DNA of 64,000 nt from Poa pratensis (lineage: Eukaryota > Streptophyta > Magnoliopsida > Poales > Poaceae): positions 77,476,825 to 77,540,824 of the forward strand of contig CAMZMU010000027.1 of assembly GCA_947311845.1 (NCBI GenBank), read 5' to 3'. The notes beneath the pieces were generated by a model. The model worked only from the letters and a program-made list of their open reading frames with translations. It did not search any database and had not been told where the DNA came from. Shown one piece after another: positions 44,260 to 56,078 of this stretch; the first letter of the stretch is position 1, and the number at the start of each line of letters is the position of its first letter. Position numbers and translations under genes: made by a program.

Positions 44260-47200
44260 TTAGTGGTAGTAGTAGCGGTAGTACCGCTGCTGGTACTCGG
44301 CGGTAGTACCGCCGCTCCTAGAGCTCCTGGTTCCTCTTCCAAGCCTCCTTCTTGTCGGGCTTGCTTCCTCTTGCACCTTGGCCATCTTCTCATGGTCTTG
44401 TGCCCGTGGTGACACACCTAGCAATGTAATGGGAACAATGGTCAAGTAGTATACCATCCAAAGGTGACATATAGTACATCACATAGTGGAAATAGTTCAC
44501 CTTTGAGGTACATTGTGACTTGTGATGTATTGGAGTGCTTGACATGGTGATGGGGGTGACCCGAGCTACATCATCCCCCTCCCCGCTTCAAAAATAGTCG
44601 TCCTCGACTCTGGCTCGTCATCACCATGTGGAGGGAGTAGAAGGCAACTCGTGTATACATTTTGTCCTACACACACCAAAGACCAAATAAACCATGTGTG
44701 TGCATGATAGTGGAGCATATCATCCGTGACATGTCCATTCTTTGTCATAACACTGTTAGCATAACACAAATATATGAAAGTGAATGTTTAAGCAAGGTCA
44801 ATGTGCAAGCAATCCAATGGAACATCCTCAAAATATGGGAACACAAAAACTCCATGAAAAAGTGAGAATGCAATGATAGCTATCTCATTGTGAACCATAT
44901 AATCATTATTGCACACAAGGCATTGGAAAGAACAATTTGTCATCATCCTTGATGCAATAAGAGGAGAGTTTGGCAAAAACACACAATGTAGAATGTCCAA
45001 AATATCATCATGGGTGCAAACAAAACATAAGAAAGAGAAAATTTTCAAAATATTTGTTGCAACACCAATGCACTCATGACAAGACATGCTCAAAATGTCT
45101 TTATGGTTGCAAACAAGCCATCTCAAAGAACAATTGTTCATCATATTTGTTGCAACACATAAATCATTCATATGAAAGATCAAGGAGACATTCTTGCCAT
45201 AGGGGAAACCAATATCACAAACATGTTTACAAACAAACCAAAAGCAAGAGAAATTAGTTAACTTGTTTGATGCAAAACATGGAAAGATCCACACCTCAAG
45301 TGTATGCTCTCAAGAACTCTTTTTGTCAACTCGTGTTGAATAGAGGTCGACATTATAGCATGAGGCTCAATGCACACGAAAATCCAAAGAAATAAATTGT
45401 GTCCATGGTAAATGAACACATCATCCATCATGAAGTGTCTCTTCATTTGCACATCACCAACCACACGAAAATCAATTGGAAAATATGACATATGTTGATG
45501 GTCACTATGCAAAGTGAAGGATGGAACAAGGTTCATAAGAGAAAACGAAACATCTCCAAAATGTGAGAAAGCTATGGGTGCAATCTCATTATCAAGCATT
45601 TCATCATTATTGCAAGCAACACATGTGAAAGAGAAATTGTTCAATATATTGCAAGCAACAATGGGAGAAAAATGGAAACACTGAAAACAAGGCATGTCTA
45701 TGGTAAAGACATCACAAATAGGTGATTCCACATGATCAACATTGGTTTCAAACAAAGCATCACAAGGGAATAAGAATGTATCATATGATGTGTCAATAAA
45801 ATCATCCATAGCATGCAAGCAATCATTATTCATCATGTCCACTAGTGGGATCATGGTCACATCAACACTCATACCTTTGTTGTCCTGCTCATGTGAAGTA
45901 GGTGTTGAAGTAGTAGGGGCTTTCATGTAGCCGACTTGTCCATCTTGAATTAGACATGGGGTGGCATCATCATCATCCTCCATGTACATTTTCTCCATTT
46001 GAGGCACCGTCATGTCGACTAGTGGCGTCTCATCATCCATAGAACCTAGCATACAGTGAGAGAACACACTAGAGGAAGGTGGTAAGTTGTTAGAAATCGA
46101 AATGGCCTCACTTGACCTATCAACTACCTCTCTCAACTCAAGTGGTGTATCACTCATTCCCTCAAAATGGAAGCACTCAATCTCACATTTGGTGGAGGCA
46201 CTTAACTCACTCTCACTCTCACTCAAGTGGGCTAAGTGGCTCTCATTCTCACATGGGATTGGTACCATCTCATAACTCAAACACATGAGGGTAGGCTCAA
46301 TGTTCTCAACTACAAACGCCTCTCCATGGTTGAAGGGAAACTCCCATGATCAACCTCCTCAACAATCTCACCTCCAAAGGTCAATGCCATGGTGTAGGCA
46401 TCATCACTCGACTCCTTTGCCGAAGGGAAAATCCCATGCTCGGCAACTTCACTTGGCGCATCAACCCAACTGATAGCATCATCCATGCTCGCCTCCTTGG
46501 TCGAAGGGAAAATCCCATGCTCGACCATCTTCTCACCGTCTTGGTCACCAACTTGGCAATCCCACATCATGTGACCTATTCCGTTGCATATTGGGCACAA
46601 GAGATTGGGACATTTCCGTGGGTCATGGTCTTGGCCTTGGCAATTGTCGCATATGAGGTCTTCATCTTGCCATATGGGGGCCATTGTGGTGGTGGCACTT
46701 GGTGTAGAGACCATTTCATGAGAAGTGCTTGAGAATGGCGCCAATTTGGTTGCGACCTCATGTTTGTGACCATGTTTCTTCCGGCGTCGACGTAAGCTTT
46801 GCTCGAGGAAGTTGTCAATGTCGCCCATGATCTCATCAACACAAGAATCAAACTTGGGCAATTCGCCGAAGATGAACCTTGGAGCTCTTGTTGGCGCCAA
46901 TGTAGTGTTAGCACGAGGGGACACCATAGGATGCGCCTTTGTCGCCATCTTCTTCTCATGTCAACGTTGGCATTCTTGAGTTGAGGGGTGTCGTCGAAAA
47001 TCATTTGGATGCCTTGGCGAACTTCCCTTGGAGCTTCCACTTGAGCTTGGTGACTTGTTCCGAAGCTGGACAAGTGTATCGATGTCGGCTTCAAGATTGT
47101 CCATGTCATGAGCCTTTGGGTCATCATTCTTGTGGCGCCTTCTTGAGCGTGATGAAGAGTGTAGATGCTTGGCAAGCTTGTCGATGGCATCCTTGAAATT

Positions 47201-48250
47201 TTGGAACACACGGTTAGTGTCGCCGAACTTGTCCAAGTGTGCATCATGCTTGTTGTGAGATCCTGGCTCAGGGCTTAACAGGATTGATAGAATACTCATA
47301 TCAACAAGTTGCAACTTCTTTTCCGGAAGCTCATCTGGAAAGAACTCCGAGGTTAAGCGTGCTTGGCCCGGAGCACTCCAAGGATTGGTGACCGACCGGG
47401 AACTCGTTCCCGGGTGCGCACGAGTGAGGACAAAGTGCGTAGAAAAGACCAGTGTTGATCTGTGGGGCCAGTCTAGAGATTCTAGAGAGCTGCCAGGGGT
47501 GACAGGCCCGGTCCGGGTGTGGGCCGGGGTGTTACACTTGTTCACTTGGTCATCCAATGCTTTGGCATCTTCCTTGTGGCGCCTTGATGAGCTAGATGGG
47601 GCTTGGCATGGGTTGGCCTTGTCGATGCACTTCTTGGACGCCGTCTTGTTGTCGATGTAGAATGTCGAAGCTTGGCTCTTGGCGATGTTCTTCTCATGGT
47701 GCCTTTTTGAAGTAGATGGAGCTTCATAGGATGAATGCACGGTGGTCTTGTTGGTGCGCCGTCTTGAGCTTGAACCATAGTAGGTTGTGCCGCTCTTGAA
47801 TTAACACGGTGGTTGTCGAAGGTGTAGTCGATGTCATTGCACATGCTTGAAGAGTGGTAGTCGTAGACGTTCTCCACCATGTCATCGGAGTTGTAGTCAT
47901 AGTAGTGGCGCTCCACCATGTTGTTGTAGTCGCAATCGGTACCATATGACGAGGCATATGATGAGATTTGAACCTCATTGTCGTTGGCGCTTGTGTAGTC
48001 GGAGTCGTGGTACCACTCCATGTCGTTGATGCTAGAGTAGTCGGAGTCGTGGTAGCGGAAGTCTTGGCAATGATCCATCATGTCATGGGGGTCAAGGTCG
48101 GTGTAGTGCTCCCCCACGTCCTCAATTCTTGAGGCATCATAATCGATGTGGCTCATCATGTACTCATCATCATCTTCGCCTCCATAGTTGGATTCGCTCT
48201 CTCTAGACATGTTAACTCACAAGGCAAGTGTATATGTGGAGTGGAAAGGA
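44260..48250 (-). mobile_element. Gag-like retroelement A, minus strand, broken
   Basis: Minus-strand frames 48210-47740, 47740-46961, 46948-46310 and 46286-45258 form one decayed coding region. The first is acidic and Tyr/Asp-rich (MSRESESNYGGEDDDEYMM). The third has two CCHC zinc knuckles in a row: CDNCQGQDHDPRKC and CPICNGIGHMMWDC, both C-x2-C-x4-H-x4-C. The last is a low-complexity Cys/His/Met-rich tail. Zinc knuckles point to a retrotransposon Gag. I find no protease, reverse transcriptase or integrase, so the element is non-autonomous or truncated. AGCGGTAGTACCG repeats at 44270-44320 lie past its 3' side. Frames shift near 47750 and 46955. Confidence 0.6.
47254..47536 (+). mobile_element. 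Cassandra-type TRIM solo LTR with 5S-rRNA-like core
   Basis: The 283-bp unit begins TGTGAGATCC and ends GTGTTACA, with a perfect 5-bp target duplication CTTGT at 47249-47253 and 47537-47541. Its centre reads GAACTCCGAGGTTAAGCGTG, CTTGGCCCGG, GGATTGGTGACC and CGGGAAC, closely matching the internal promoter half of plant 5S rRNA (AACTCCGAAGTTAAGCGTGC ... GGGTGACCTCCTGGGAA). Cassandra TRIMs are the known elements that carry 5S-derived sequence in their LTRs. It is a solo LTR. It sits inside the gag-like ORF of element A, and insert plus duplication is 288 bp, which keeps that frame open. Confidence 0.9.
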
Positions 48251-48618
48251 ACTAGAACACAATCTCTCACCTTTGTAGATAGTATTGGACGTCATGTACA
48301 ACCAAAGGGAACGATCACAAAGTAAAGTGCTTGTGTTCAAGTATCAAAAACAAACTCCCAAAACACACACGGCCTATGGTGGATAGGAAGGTATGGTATG
48401 TGGAAAGCAAATTGAACCAACCGGAAACCAAGATATTGTAAAGGCAAGTAGAGAACCATAATGATCACAAAGCAAAAACAAGTCAATCTCAAAATATAGA
48501 AATGTAGCTCAAAGAAACACACCCACGAAGAGATAAATGAGACTTATGCAACTAAGGAGTGAGCTAAAGAACCATATGAACCTAGCGAAGACTATAAGCT
48601 CGTGTTGCATAAGTACAA
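48251..48618. other. 5' side of element A up to the element B insertion
   Basis: Untranslated or leader sequence upstream of the minus-strand Gag start. Nothing else recognised. Element B begins at 48619 after the bases TACAA. Confidence 0.4.
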
Positions 48619-48787
48619 TGTCAGGGATATCGACCCTGGGTATCCAAAGACTCGAAAAAACATCGGCCGGCTGGGCCAACAGCCAGCTCTCAAGACTTGT
48701 CCGGCTAGGCCAACGGCCAACCGGCCAAAGAAGACTCGCCGGGAGGGCCATTCGCCAGCCGGCTACAGAAGACTTGCCGGCTGGGCC
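48619..48787 (+). mobile_element. Gypsy element B: 5' LTR, left part
   Basis: Begins TGTCAGGGATATCGACCC. The LTR resumes at 52977 after a nested insertion and ends CCCTGACA at 53584, giving an inverted terminal pair TGTCAGGG/CCCTGACA and a reconstructed LTR of about 772 bp. The two halves join at the 5-bp GGGCC that is duplicated by the nested element. Confidence 0.85.
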
Positions 48788-49299
48788 TGTCGGGGAATAC
48801 TTTCTGGGTTAACCCGCGGCCCAGTGCGACTTACTTTACTCGCACGGACAAAGGCCCAGTTAGGAGCAAGCCCAATATTGAACCGCCATAAGGGGAAAGT
48901 TCTAGAAGACATATCTCGGAGGACGTAAAGACCAAGTAGTCTCCGAGTAGGCCTCTGTGGATATTCCTTGTGGGGAAAGTTTCCTTTGTAACCTAGCGAG
49001 CCTCTGTGTATATAAAAGGACTCGCAGGACTTAGAGCGGGTCAAGCTATCAAGCCCTAAACCCTAGCTCATACGGCGAGTACCAGATCGGATCGCCTCCA
49101 TTGTAACACCTCGATTATCATATCAATACCAATCTAGGGTAGGCAGGAAGTAGGTCTTTTACCTCACATTGAGGGGGCCGAACCTGGGTAAATCTGTGTT
49201 GATCTTTGTTCCTGCGATCCCAAGCTCGGAGATGCTTGACTCGCGTAATCCCACACCTACGAAGTCATCTATGACACCTGACGTGACAAACCCACGACA
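48788..49299 (+). mobile_element. Nested Gypsy element: 5' LTR
   Basis: 512 bp from TGTCGGGGAATAC to CCCACGACA, followed at once by the primer-binding region GTTGGCGCCCACCGTGGGG. It contains TATATAAAAGG near 49010. Target duplication GGGCC lies at 48783-48787 and 52977-52981. Confidence 0.93.
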
Positions 49300-52200
49300 G
49301 TTGGCGCCCACCGTGGGGCCTGCGGTCAAGAGCGTCACGTTCCGCGCAGGATCCATGAAGGGAGCTGAAGATCTTGTTGTTGGCCGTATCATCACGGTCA
49401 ATGGCACACCCCTCATCGACGATTCGAGCTGGGGGCCGGAAGCAGATTATTTGGAGACCGGCCACGTCATCCCGTTCGGATCCATCAACGTCTTCGTCGG
49501 CTTCATCGGTGGCAGGTCCGTTAGATCGGTCCAGAAGGCGATTCAGTAGAAGAAGTCGCCGATGACGGGGAAGAATCCGTGGAAAGCATGGACTCGCAAG
49601 AGTTTGGGTCCATCATACCTGCCTTTGAAGAAAGTTGCTGGGGTTACCCACCAGAAATCACATCATCACCAGATCAAGAGATGGCACAAGTCGCGGTTTA
49701 CATGGCCGGAGGAGCAGGTGCATCAGGAACTGCTGGAGAAACCGAGGCATCGGCACCCCCAAGCAACCCACTTCTTGTCCCTGTGTCAGCCACGAACGCC
49801 GCCCTCCGTGCAACAGAAATTGAGGCCGCCAGGGCCGAGCTCCTGTATGAGGTTCGAAGGATGGAAGAAGAGCGCCGCAGGCTCGATCAGATAAACCAAG
49901 GAATCCAACAGGAGCGGCAGAGAGTAGCCGCGCTGGCTGCGACTCAACAACAGGTTGACCCGCAAACACAGCTGCGCGCGACTCAACCAACAGTGGAAAT
50001 CCCGCTCACTCCAGCCGCGGGGACGGGAATCCAGACGACTGCGGAAGGAAGGGTACCAACAAATCAAGAGACCCAGCAACAACCAAGGAGGTTTCACACC
50101 CCACAGGGCCATTACCAGAACCCTGTCGATAATATGTATGCTGCGGCTAATATCTTGACTCAGATGGTACCAACAGGCGATGACCCGGTCAATGCTGAGG
50201 CGCGGCGCGCGATTCAGATGCTAAGTACGGCAGTCCTGCAACAAGCCAATAGGGCGGAAGCCGAAGCACAGCTGCCCCTCGTACCAGCCAATCACAGGAT
50301 TACAGCAGAAAGAAGCGTCCAGAGCAGGCCACCAGAGGACGTGTCAGGAGTCGCACAGAGGCAGCAGGAGCAAGTCGCAGAAGCGCAGGCGAATGCACCA
50401 TTGATGCAAAAGCGGCCCGCAGGTAACCCCGCAGGCGCCCACAGCCCTGTCCTCGCGACTCAAGGGACCGGCGTGTTTCACTGAAAGATCAGATCGGAAC
50501 CTTTTCCTGAAGATTTCAAAGGGCCACGCAAGGTGGCAAACTATAACGCCAGCATGGATCCAACCACTTGGCTCAACAATTACGAGATGGGCATGAGCAT
50601 CCTAAACGCATCTGAAGAGATCTGCGCACGCTACCTAAACATGATGCTAGAAGGAGCAGCGCACATATGGCTGCAAAATTTGCCTCCCAACTCTATAAAT
50701 ACTTGGGAGGAACTGAAGGATGCCTTCATTAAGAACTTCCAAGGAACTTGCAAGCGACTCTGCAATATAGAAGATTTAGAGCGTTGTGTCCAGAAGGAAG
50801 GCGAGTCAAGTCGCCATTGGATGAAAAGGGTGGCAGAAATAATACACTCCTCAGATAATATACCACCAAGCTCAGCCGTCCTGGTGATGGAGAAAAACTG
50901 CAAGTTTGAGCCGCTGATTCATAAGCTGGGTCGCATGAAGGATAAAGTCAAGAGCCTCAGCGAGGTGATGGCTGCGGCTAACAAATATGCCAGCTCAGAC
51001 AAAACCAGAGACGCGTCAGACGGAGAAGAAGAGGAGGTTGCTGCAAAAGGAAAGAAAAACTCCAACAAGCCCCAGCAGCAGCAAACGAGCCACAACAACA
51101 CGAGTCAAAACAAACGCAAAAGCGAAGATGGTCACTCAGGGCTCGTCGCCAATACGCGTGGAGGATTCAGAGGCCAGCGTGGAAGGGGTCGAGGATACGG
51201 CTCCCGTCCAATCAATATGCAAGAAGTTTTCAACCGGCCATGCGACCTTCATGCGACAGGTGATGGACGGCCAGCGGACCATACCAAGGCGCAATGCCAT
51301 TATTACAAAAAGTGGAAAGAAGAGAGCCAACACAACGGGGGGAATTCCCATGAAGGAAACCCTAGTGCGGCTCATAACACAAACATTGGGCAGCACGGCG
51401 CGAGTAACCCCAGGCAGACGGGGCAGTATCACACAATAGTTATCGATACCTCCAAAAGAGAAGAGAAATTGAGCCGGAGAAGTCAGCAGGTGAACGCCGT
51501 GATACCAGCAACACCCGCTTGGTTAAGGTGGTCAGAATACGCGGTAACCTGGAGTCGCGACGACCACCCGCCACAGGTACGGGAACCTGGCAAGTTGGCA
51601 CTGGTTGTGGCACCATACGTTGCAGGATACAAGCTGACCAAAGTGCTTATGGATGGAGGAAGCAGCATTAATATCTTGTACTACGATACTTTCCAGCGTC
51701 TAGGACTCAAGGATTCCAGCCTGCAGCCCACGTCAACAGTATTTCACGGCATTGTCCCAGGAAGGTCCGCACGACCAGTGGGGAAAATAACCCTAGGGGT
51801 AACTTTTGGAACAGAAGAGAACTTTAGAAGTGAATTCCTAAGCTTCGAAGTGGTAAAATTCCAAAGCCCATATCACGCCTTGTTTGGAAGAACGGCCTTT
51901 GCTAAGTTTATGGCCAGGCCATGCTACGTGTACCTACAGTTGAAGATACCAGGACCAAAAGGGGTCATCACAGTGTACGGAGATAGAGAAAAAGCAATAG
52001 AATGTGAGAAAGGAGATGCGGCTTTCGCAGAATCCGCCTGTGCCGCGGAAGAACTAAAAGGTTATAAGTCGCAGGTGGACCCAAACGATATGAGTGTGGT
52101 TACCACGCCATCTGCCGAGCCACCAATGAAATTCAAAGCGGCCCAGGACACTAAGCAGATAAATCTTGTTCCTGGCGAAACCAGTGAAGCAGCCACTACG

Positions 52201-52465
52201 GCGTTTTCATGATGACAGGAGAAGGGCAATAGGAGAGGAAATAGCTCGCTTGCTGGCTGTAGGATTCATCACAGAGGTATACCATCCAGAATGGGTGGCA
52301 AATCCTGTATTGGTTATGAAAAAGAACGGTACGTGGCGAATGTGCGTTGATTACACCAGTCTTAACAAAGCTTGTCCAAAGGATCCATTTGCTTTGCCAA
52401 GAATCGACCAAGTAATTGATTCAGCTGCTGGGTGCGAGCTGTTATGCTTTTTGGACGCCTATTCA
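49300..52465 (+). mobile_element. Nested Gypsy element: internal region, deleted pol
   Basis: After the primer-binding site come Gag leader frames (from MKGAEDLVVGRIITVNGT at 49358, broken at 49549; another from 49579). A 559-codon frame at 50533-52212 holds a retrotransposon Gag domain (LNMMLEGAAHIWLQNLPPNS, WEELKDAFIKNFQGTCKRL), a basic Gln-rich nucleic-acid-binding region, and a retropepsin active site VLMDGGSSINIL near 51640-51675. The frame then jumps to 52166-52486, which encodes the first third of reverse transcriptase (WVANPVLVMKKNGTWRMCVD, ACPKDPFALPRIDQV, LCFLDAYSG). Reverse transcriptase stops right at the 3' LTR, so its catalytic YxDD region, RNase H and integrase are absent. Much of the linker between protease and reverse transcriptase is also missing. 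The element cannot move by itself. Confidence 0.9.
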
Positions 52466-52976
52466 GGGGAATACTTTCTGGGTTAACCCGCGGCCCAGTG
52501 CGACTTACTTTACTCGCACGGACAAAGGCCCACTTGGGAGCAAGCCCAATATTGAACCGCCATAAGGGGAAAGTTCTAGAAGACATATCCCGGAGGACGT
52601 GAAGACCAAGTAGTCTCCGAGTAGGCCTCTGTGGACATATTCCTTGTGGGGAAAGTTTCCTTTGTAACCTAGCGAGCCTCTGTGTATATAAAGAGCATTC
52701 GCAGTACTTAGAACATGTCATGCTATCAAGCCCTAAACCCTAGTTCATACGGCGAGTACCAGATCGGATCGCCTCCATTGTAATATCTCGATTATCATAT
52801 CAATACCAATCTAGGGTAGGCAGGAAGTAGGTCTTTTACCTCACATTGAGGGGGCCGAACCTGGGTAAATCTGTGTTGATCTTTGTTCCTGCGATCCCAA
52901 GCTCGGAGATGCTTGACTCGCGTAATCTCACACCTACGAAGTCATCTATGACACCTGACGTGACAAACCCACGACA
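52466..52976 (+). mobile_element. Nested Gypsy element: 3' LTR, first bases lost
   Basis: It resumes at GGGGAATACTTTCTGGG, so the terminal TGTC is missing and replaced by reverse-transcriptase coding sequence (TATTCA). It ends CCCACGACA, followed by the target duplication GGGCC. By eye it differs from the 5' LTR by about 17 substitutions plus small indels over 510 bp. Confidence 0.92.
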
Positions 52977-53584
52977 GGGCCGTCCGCCAGCCGACTCACC
53001 GGAGAATTTAGACCCGCCAAGAGCTACAGGACAAAACCTGTAAAGGCACCGTACCTTGATGTGACCCGTCAGTCGGCAATGATGACTTATTCGACGTCCG
53101 TACCCTTCCGCCCATGCTGATGATAACCAAAGGATCCGGCGTGCCCGCTGACTTGTACGGGCGCAGAATCGACCAGTCCCATCACCACTGTCTAGCCATG
53201 TCAGCCGTTCAGGGTCTACGGAAGTTGACTAATCAGGTGAACCCTAATAGGCCCACCCGGATTAGAATGTACACTGTAACCGGCCTCCCAGCCTCTATAT
53301 AAGGGGGTCGGGTGCCTTATTAGAGAGGATTCAGCTTCTTCCTCCCCAAGAGACAACAAAACTCTGATACAGCTCAAGGAGCACCATTGTAATCCTTATA
53401 CTCAGATATACGAGTCCGTGCAGGAGTAGGGTTGTTACCTCCACACGAGGGCCCTGAACCTGGGTATGTCTTGATGTTCCCTTGCTCATACTCGATCCCG
53501 CCAGCGGACACCGTTGTTCGTAGCCTTGAGGTCCCATCCACTTAGCTATCCCGAGATGGCACTGCCGTGTACGATACCCTGACA
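52977..53584 (+). mobile_element. Gypsy element B: 5' LTR, right part
   Basis: Continues the interrupted LTR: TATA-like TCTATATAAGGGGG near 53293, transcript leader, and end CCCTGACA at 53577-53584. The primer-binding region GTTGGCGCCCATCGTGGGG follows directly, nearly identical to that of the nested element. Confidence 0.85.
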
Positions 53585-55618
53585 GTTGGCGCCCATCGTG
53601 GGGCCGATAGCGGCGACCGGGGTCATGTTCCGCTCGGGACCAGTCACCACTTCCGGCCACCGCATCGCTACCAGGCTCATCCTGACGATCGGCACGTTCA
53701 AATGCATCACCGACAACGTGGCATGCTTTGCCGATGCTCCTCCACATAAAGGAGGCTCCGTCATCCACTTCGGCGTCCATCGCGTCTACGTCGTCGTAAT
53801 TCCCAGTGAGTACCCCGATGTTATACTCCCCTGTTCGGATTCCCTATCCGACGACAGTGACTCTCTAGCGACGAGTCCTGCGCGTACGCAGAGGTCTTCA
53901 CCACCACAGATATTCCGACCGCCTCCGAGGCGGATAGGCGAGCCACCGCGCACCGAGAAGCCGAAGAACCCTCCACCGTGGCCGTGTCCCTCAACGCGAC
54001 CATTCAGGAGCTCATGACGCCCATCGTCGCCAGCGAAGACTCGGCCACGGCCACTGCAGCGCTCGAAGCTGCTCGCCACCGCATCGTGGACAGCGCGTAC
54101 GAGGTGGTCAACACCAAACGTCGGCTAGCCGCCACCATGCGTGAGTACAGCTCTGCCCATAACCTCACTCTGGCTGGAGAACGCCCCAGCCGGCTTCAGG
54201 AGGTTCGCCGCAAAGGAGCCATGCTCGGCAGCCGGATGACCGAAGACCCCACCCGGCCAGGCTTCGTCATGCATGTCTACAGCACTCCCGCCAAGAACAT
54301 GCGCACCGCAGAGGCGGCCGCGCTCGAGCTCGACCGTCTGCAGGGTGAGGAGTTGGCCGCGCAATCCAAGCGAGTCCAGCAGCTCCTCACCGCCGCCAAC
54401 CTGATGCAAGCCGCCTTCGAAGACGGCGAGACCCAGCAGGCGCCGCCCAAGTCCAGGGGAGTTTCCTCTCTGGCCGCCAGCCGGCAATGTGCAGCCGGAG
54501 CGCCCGAGAAAAGCGTCAACTCCGGCAAAGCCAAGACGCGTCCCGCCGAGCGTAGCCGCTCCAACAACGACGATCCCCGAGACGGCGAAGATCGGAACCG
54601 CGCCAAGGCGCGAACCGATAAGGGGTAGGCACAACCCGAGCCGGCTCGCGTAGTCGGTAAGGGGCCCGTTGGCAGTCGGCTAGGTCCTCTGGGACTGGAA
54701 GCCGATGTCGACGCGCGAGGGCACATCAACGCGTTAGTCGCGTCCCGCATCATTGAGGAGGAGAGCTGTCATGGCCATGACTGTTTTGGTCCGCGCATCC
54801 AGCGAGAACCATTTCCACCCCGCTTCTACCTCCCCCGGGAGACGCCCAAATACAACAGCACGGCCAAGCCCGTGGACTGGCTGACCGACTACCTCATCGC
54901 GGCCGACATAGCCGGCGACAACAAGCGTGTAGCCGTCCGCTATGTTTCGCTCATGCATGCTGGTGGGCACCGCTCGAACCTGGCTTAACAGCCTGCCCAT
55001 CGGCAGCATCAACTCATGGCTAGACTTCGAGGAGGTGTTAGTCGGGAACTTCAATAGCACCTACAAGCGCCCGGGTCGCCCGCGCCACCTACAACTCTGC
55101 GTCCAAGGGAAGGCCGAGTCCGACCGTGACTACCTCACGAGGTGGTCCGAGTTGCGCAACTCCTGCGAAGGAATCGATGAGCGCAAAGCCATTCGGTACT
55201 TCACCGACGGCTGCCGCAACGACACCATGCTGAAGCACAAGCTCCTGCGATCTGAGCCGGCTACTATGGCCAGCCTCCTGGACATCGCCAGAAATATGCC
55301 ATGGCCGACTCCGCCTTGAAGGCGCCAGTCCGGCTAAGTGACCCAGCCAAGCCGGCTACTGACGAGCCAAAGACGAAGGATCCGCCTCGCGATCGCGAGG
55401 AAGCCGGCTCCTCCCGAAGGTACTCGGACGGCCGACGCGACGACCGCAACAAGAGGAAGTGCCAATACTCGGAAACCCAGCGTGACTCCCAGTTCATCGC
55501 GCTCGATGAAGAGGGCCGCCCGCGAGAAGACGGTGACCGAGGCCGCATGAGGGAGAGCCGCCCGTGGCAGAAGACCAAATACACCTTCGAGGCCATGCTC
55601 GACATGCCCTGCAAGTAC
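53585..55618 (+). mobile_element. Gypsy element B: gag region, broken
   Basis: Gag coding in several frames: 53586-53990, 53978-54628 (MAVSLNATIQELMTPIVASE, coiled and basic, TAG at 54626-54628 with the frame open beyond), 54630-54985, then the Gag capsid-like part TARTWLNSLPIGSINSWLDF, KAESDRDYLTRWSELRNSC and IRYFTDGCRNDTMLKHKLL at 54970-55290, then a basic tail. A direct ATGC repeat in CTCATGCATGCTGG near 54951 explains one frame jump, and a one-base loss near 55293 another. The gag is interrupted at 55618 by element C and continues at 60955. Confidence 0.85.
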
Positions 55619-56078
55619 TGTCGTGGGTTTGTCACGGCACATGTCATCTCAAGATGACTTCGTAGGTGTGGGATTTAGCACGCGCGGAGATCGTCGATGT
55701 GGGTTTGCACACGGGAGAGTGATTTATACAGCTTCAGGCCCCGGGAAACATCATCCGGTAATAGCCCTACATGCTGTTTGTGGCTAGATCTTATTCCGTA
55801 TGCCGGTGAGCGAGTCGCCGATGCGGCGGCTCTATCTGTTTTGTTGTCTCTAGTCTATTGAGATCTGAGAGCTTTTGGAGCGCCTTGCCCCTCCTTATAT
55901 AGGTGGAAGGGGCAGGCTTACATGTGGTGTCCTAGTAAGATACAAACTAGGGTTTCTATTACAAGTCGATTCATAGAGTTCTTGTGCGACTCAAGTCGGT
56001 AAGTCACCTTGTTGGGCCTTCTCCATGTTGGGCCGCATTTATCATATGTCAGGATATCTATATCCTATATTCTCGACA
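55619..56078 (-). mobile_element. Element C: left LTR (3' LTR of a minus-strand element)
   Basis: 460 bp from TGTCGTGGGTTTG to TCTCGACA. Target duplication AGTAC at 55614-55618 and 60955-60959. The sequence just inside (GTAGCCCCGAGC) is a polypurine tract on the minus strand. Confidence 0.92.

Noticed and set aside
47290..47420. Genuine 5S rRNA gene
   Set aside because: Only the internal 5S part matches, ends are unrelated, and the sequence lies inside a TG...CA unit with a 5-bp target duplication.
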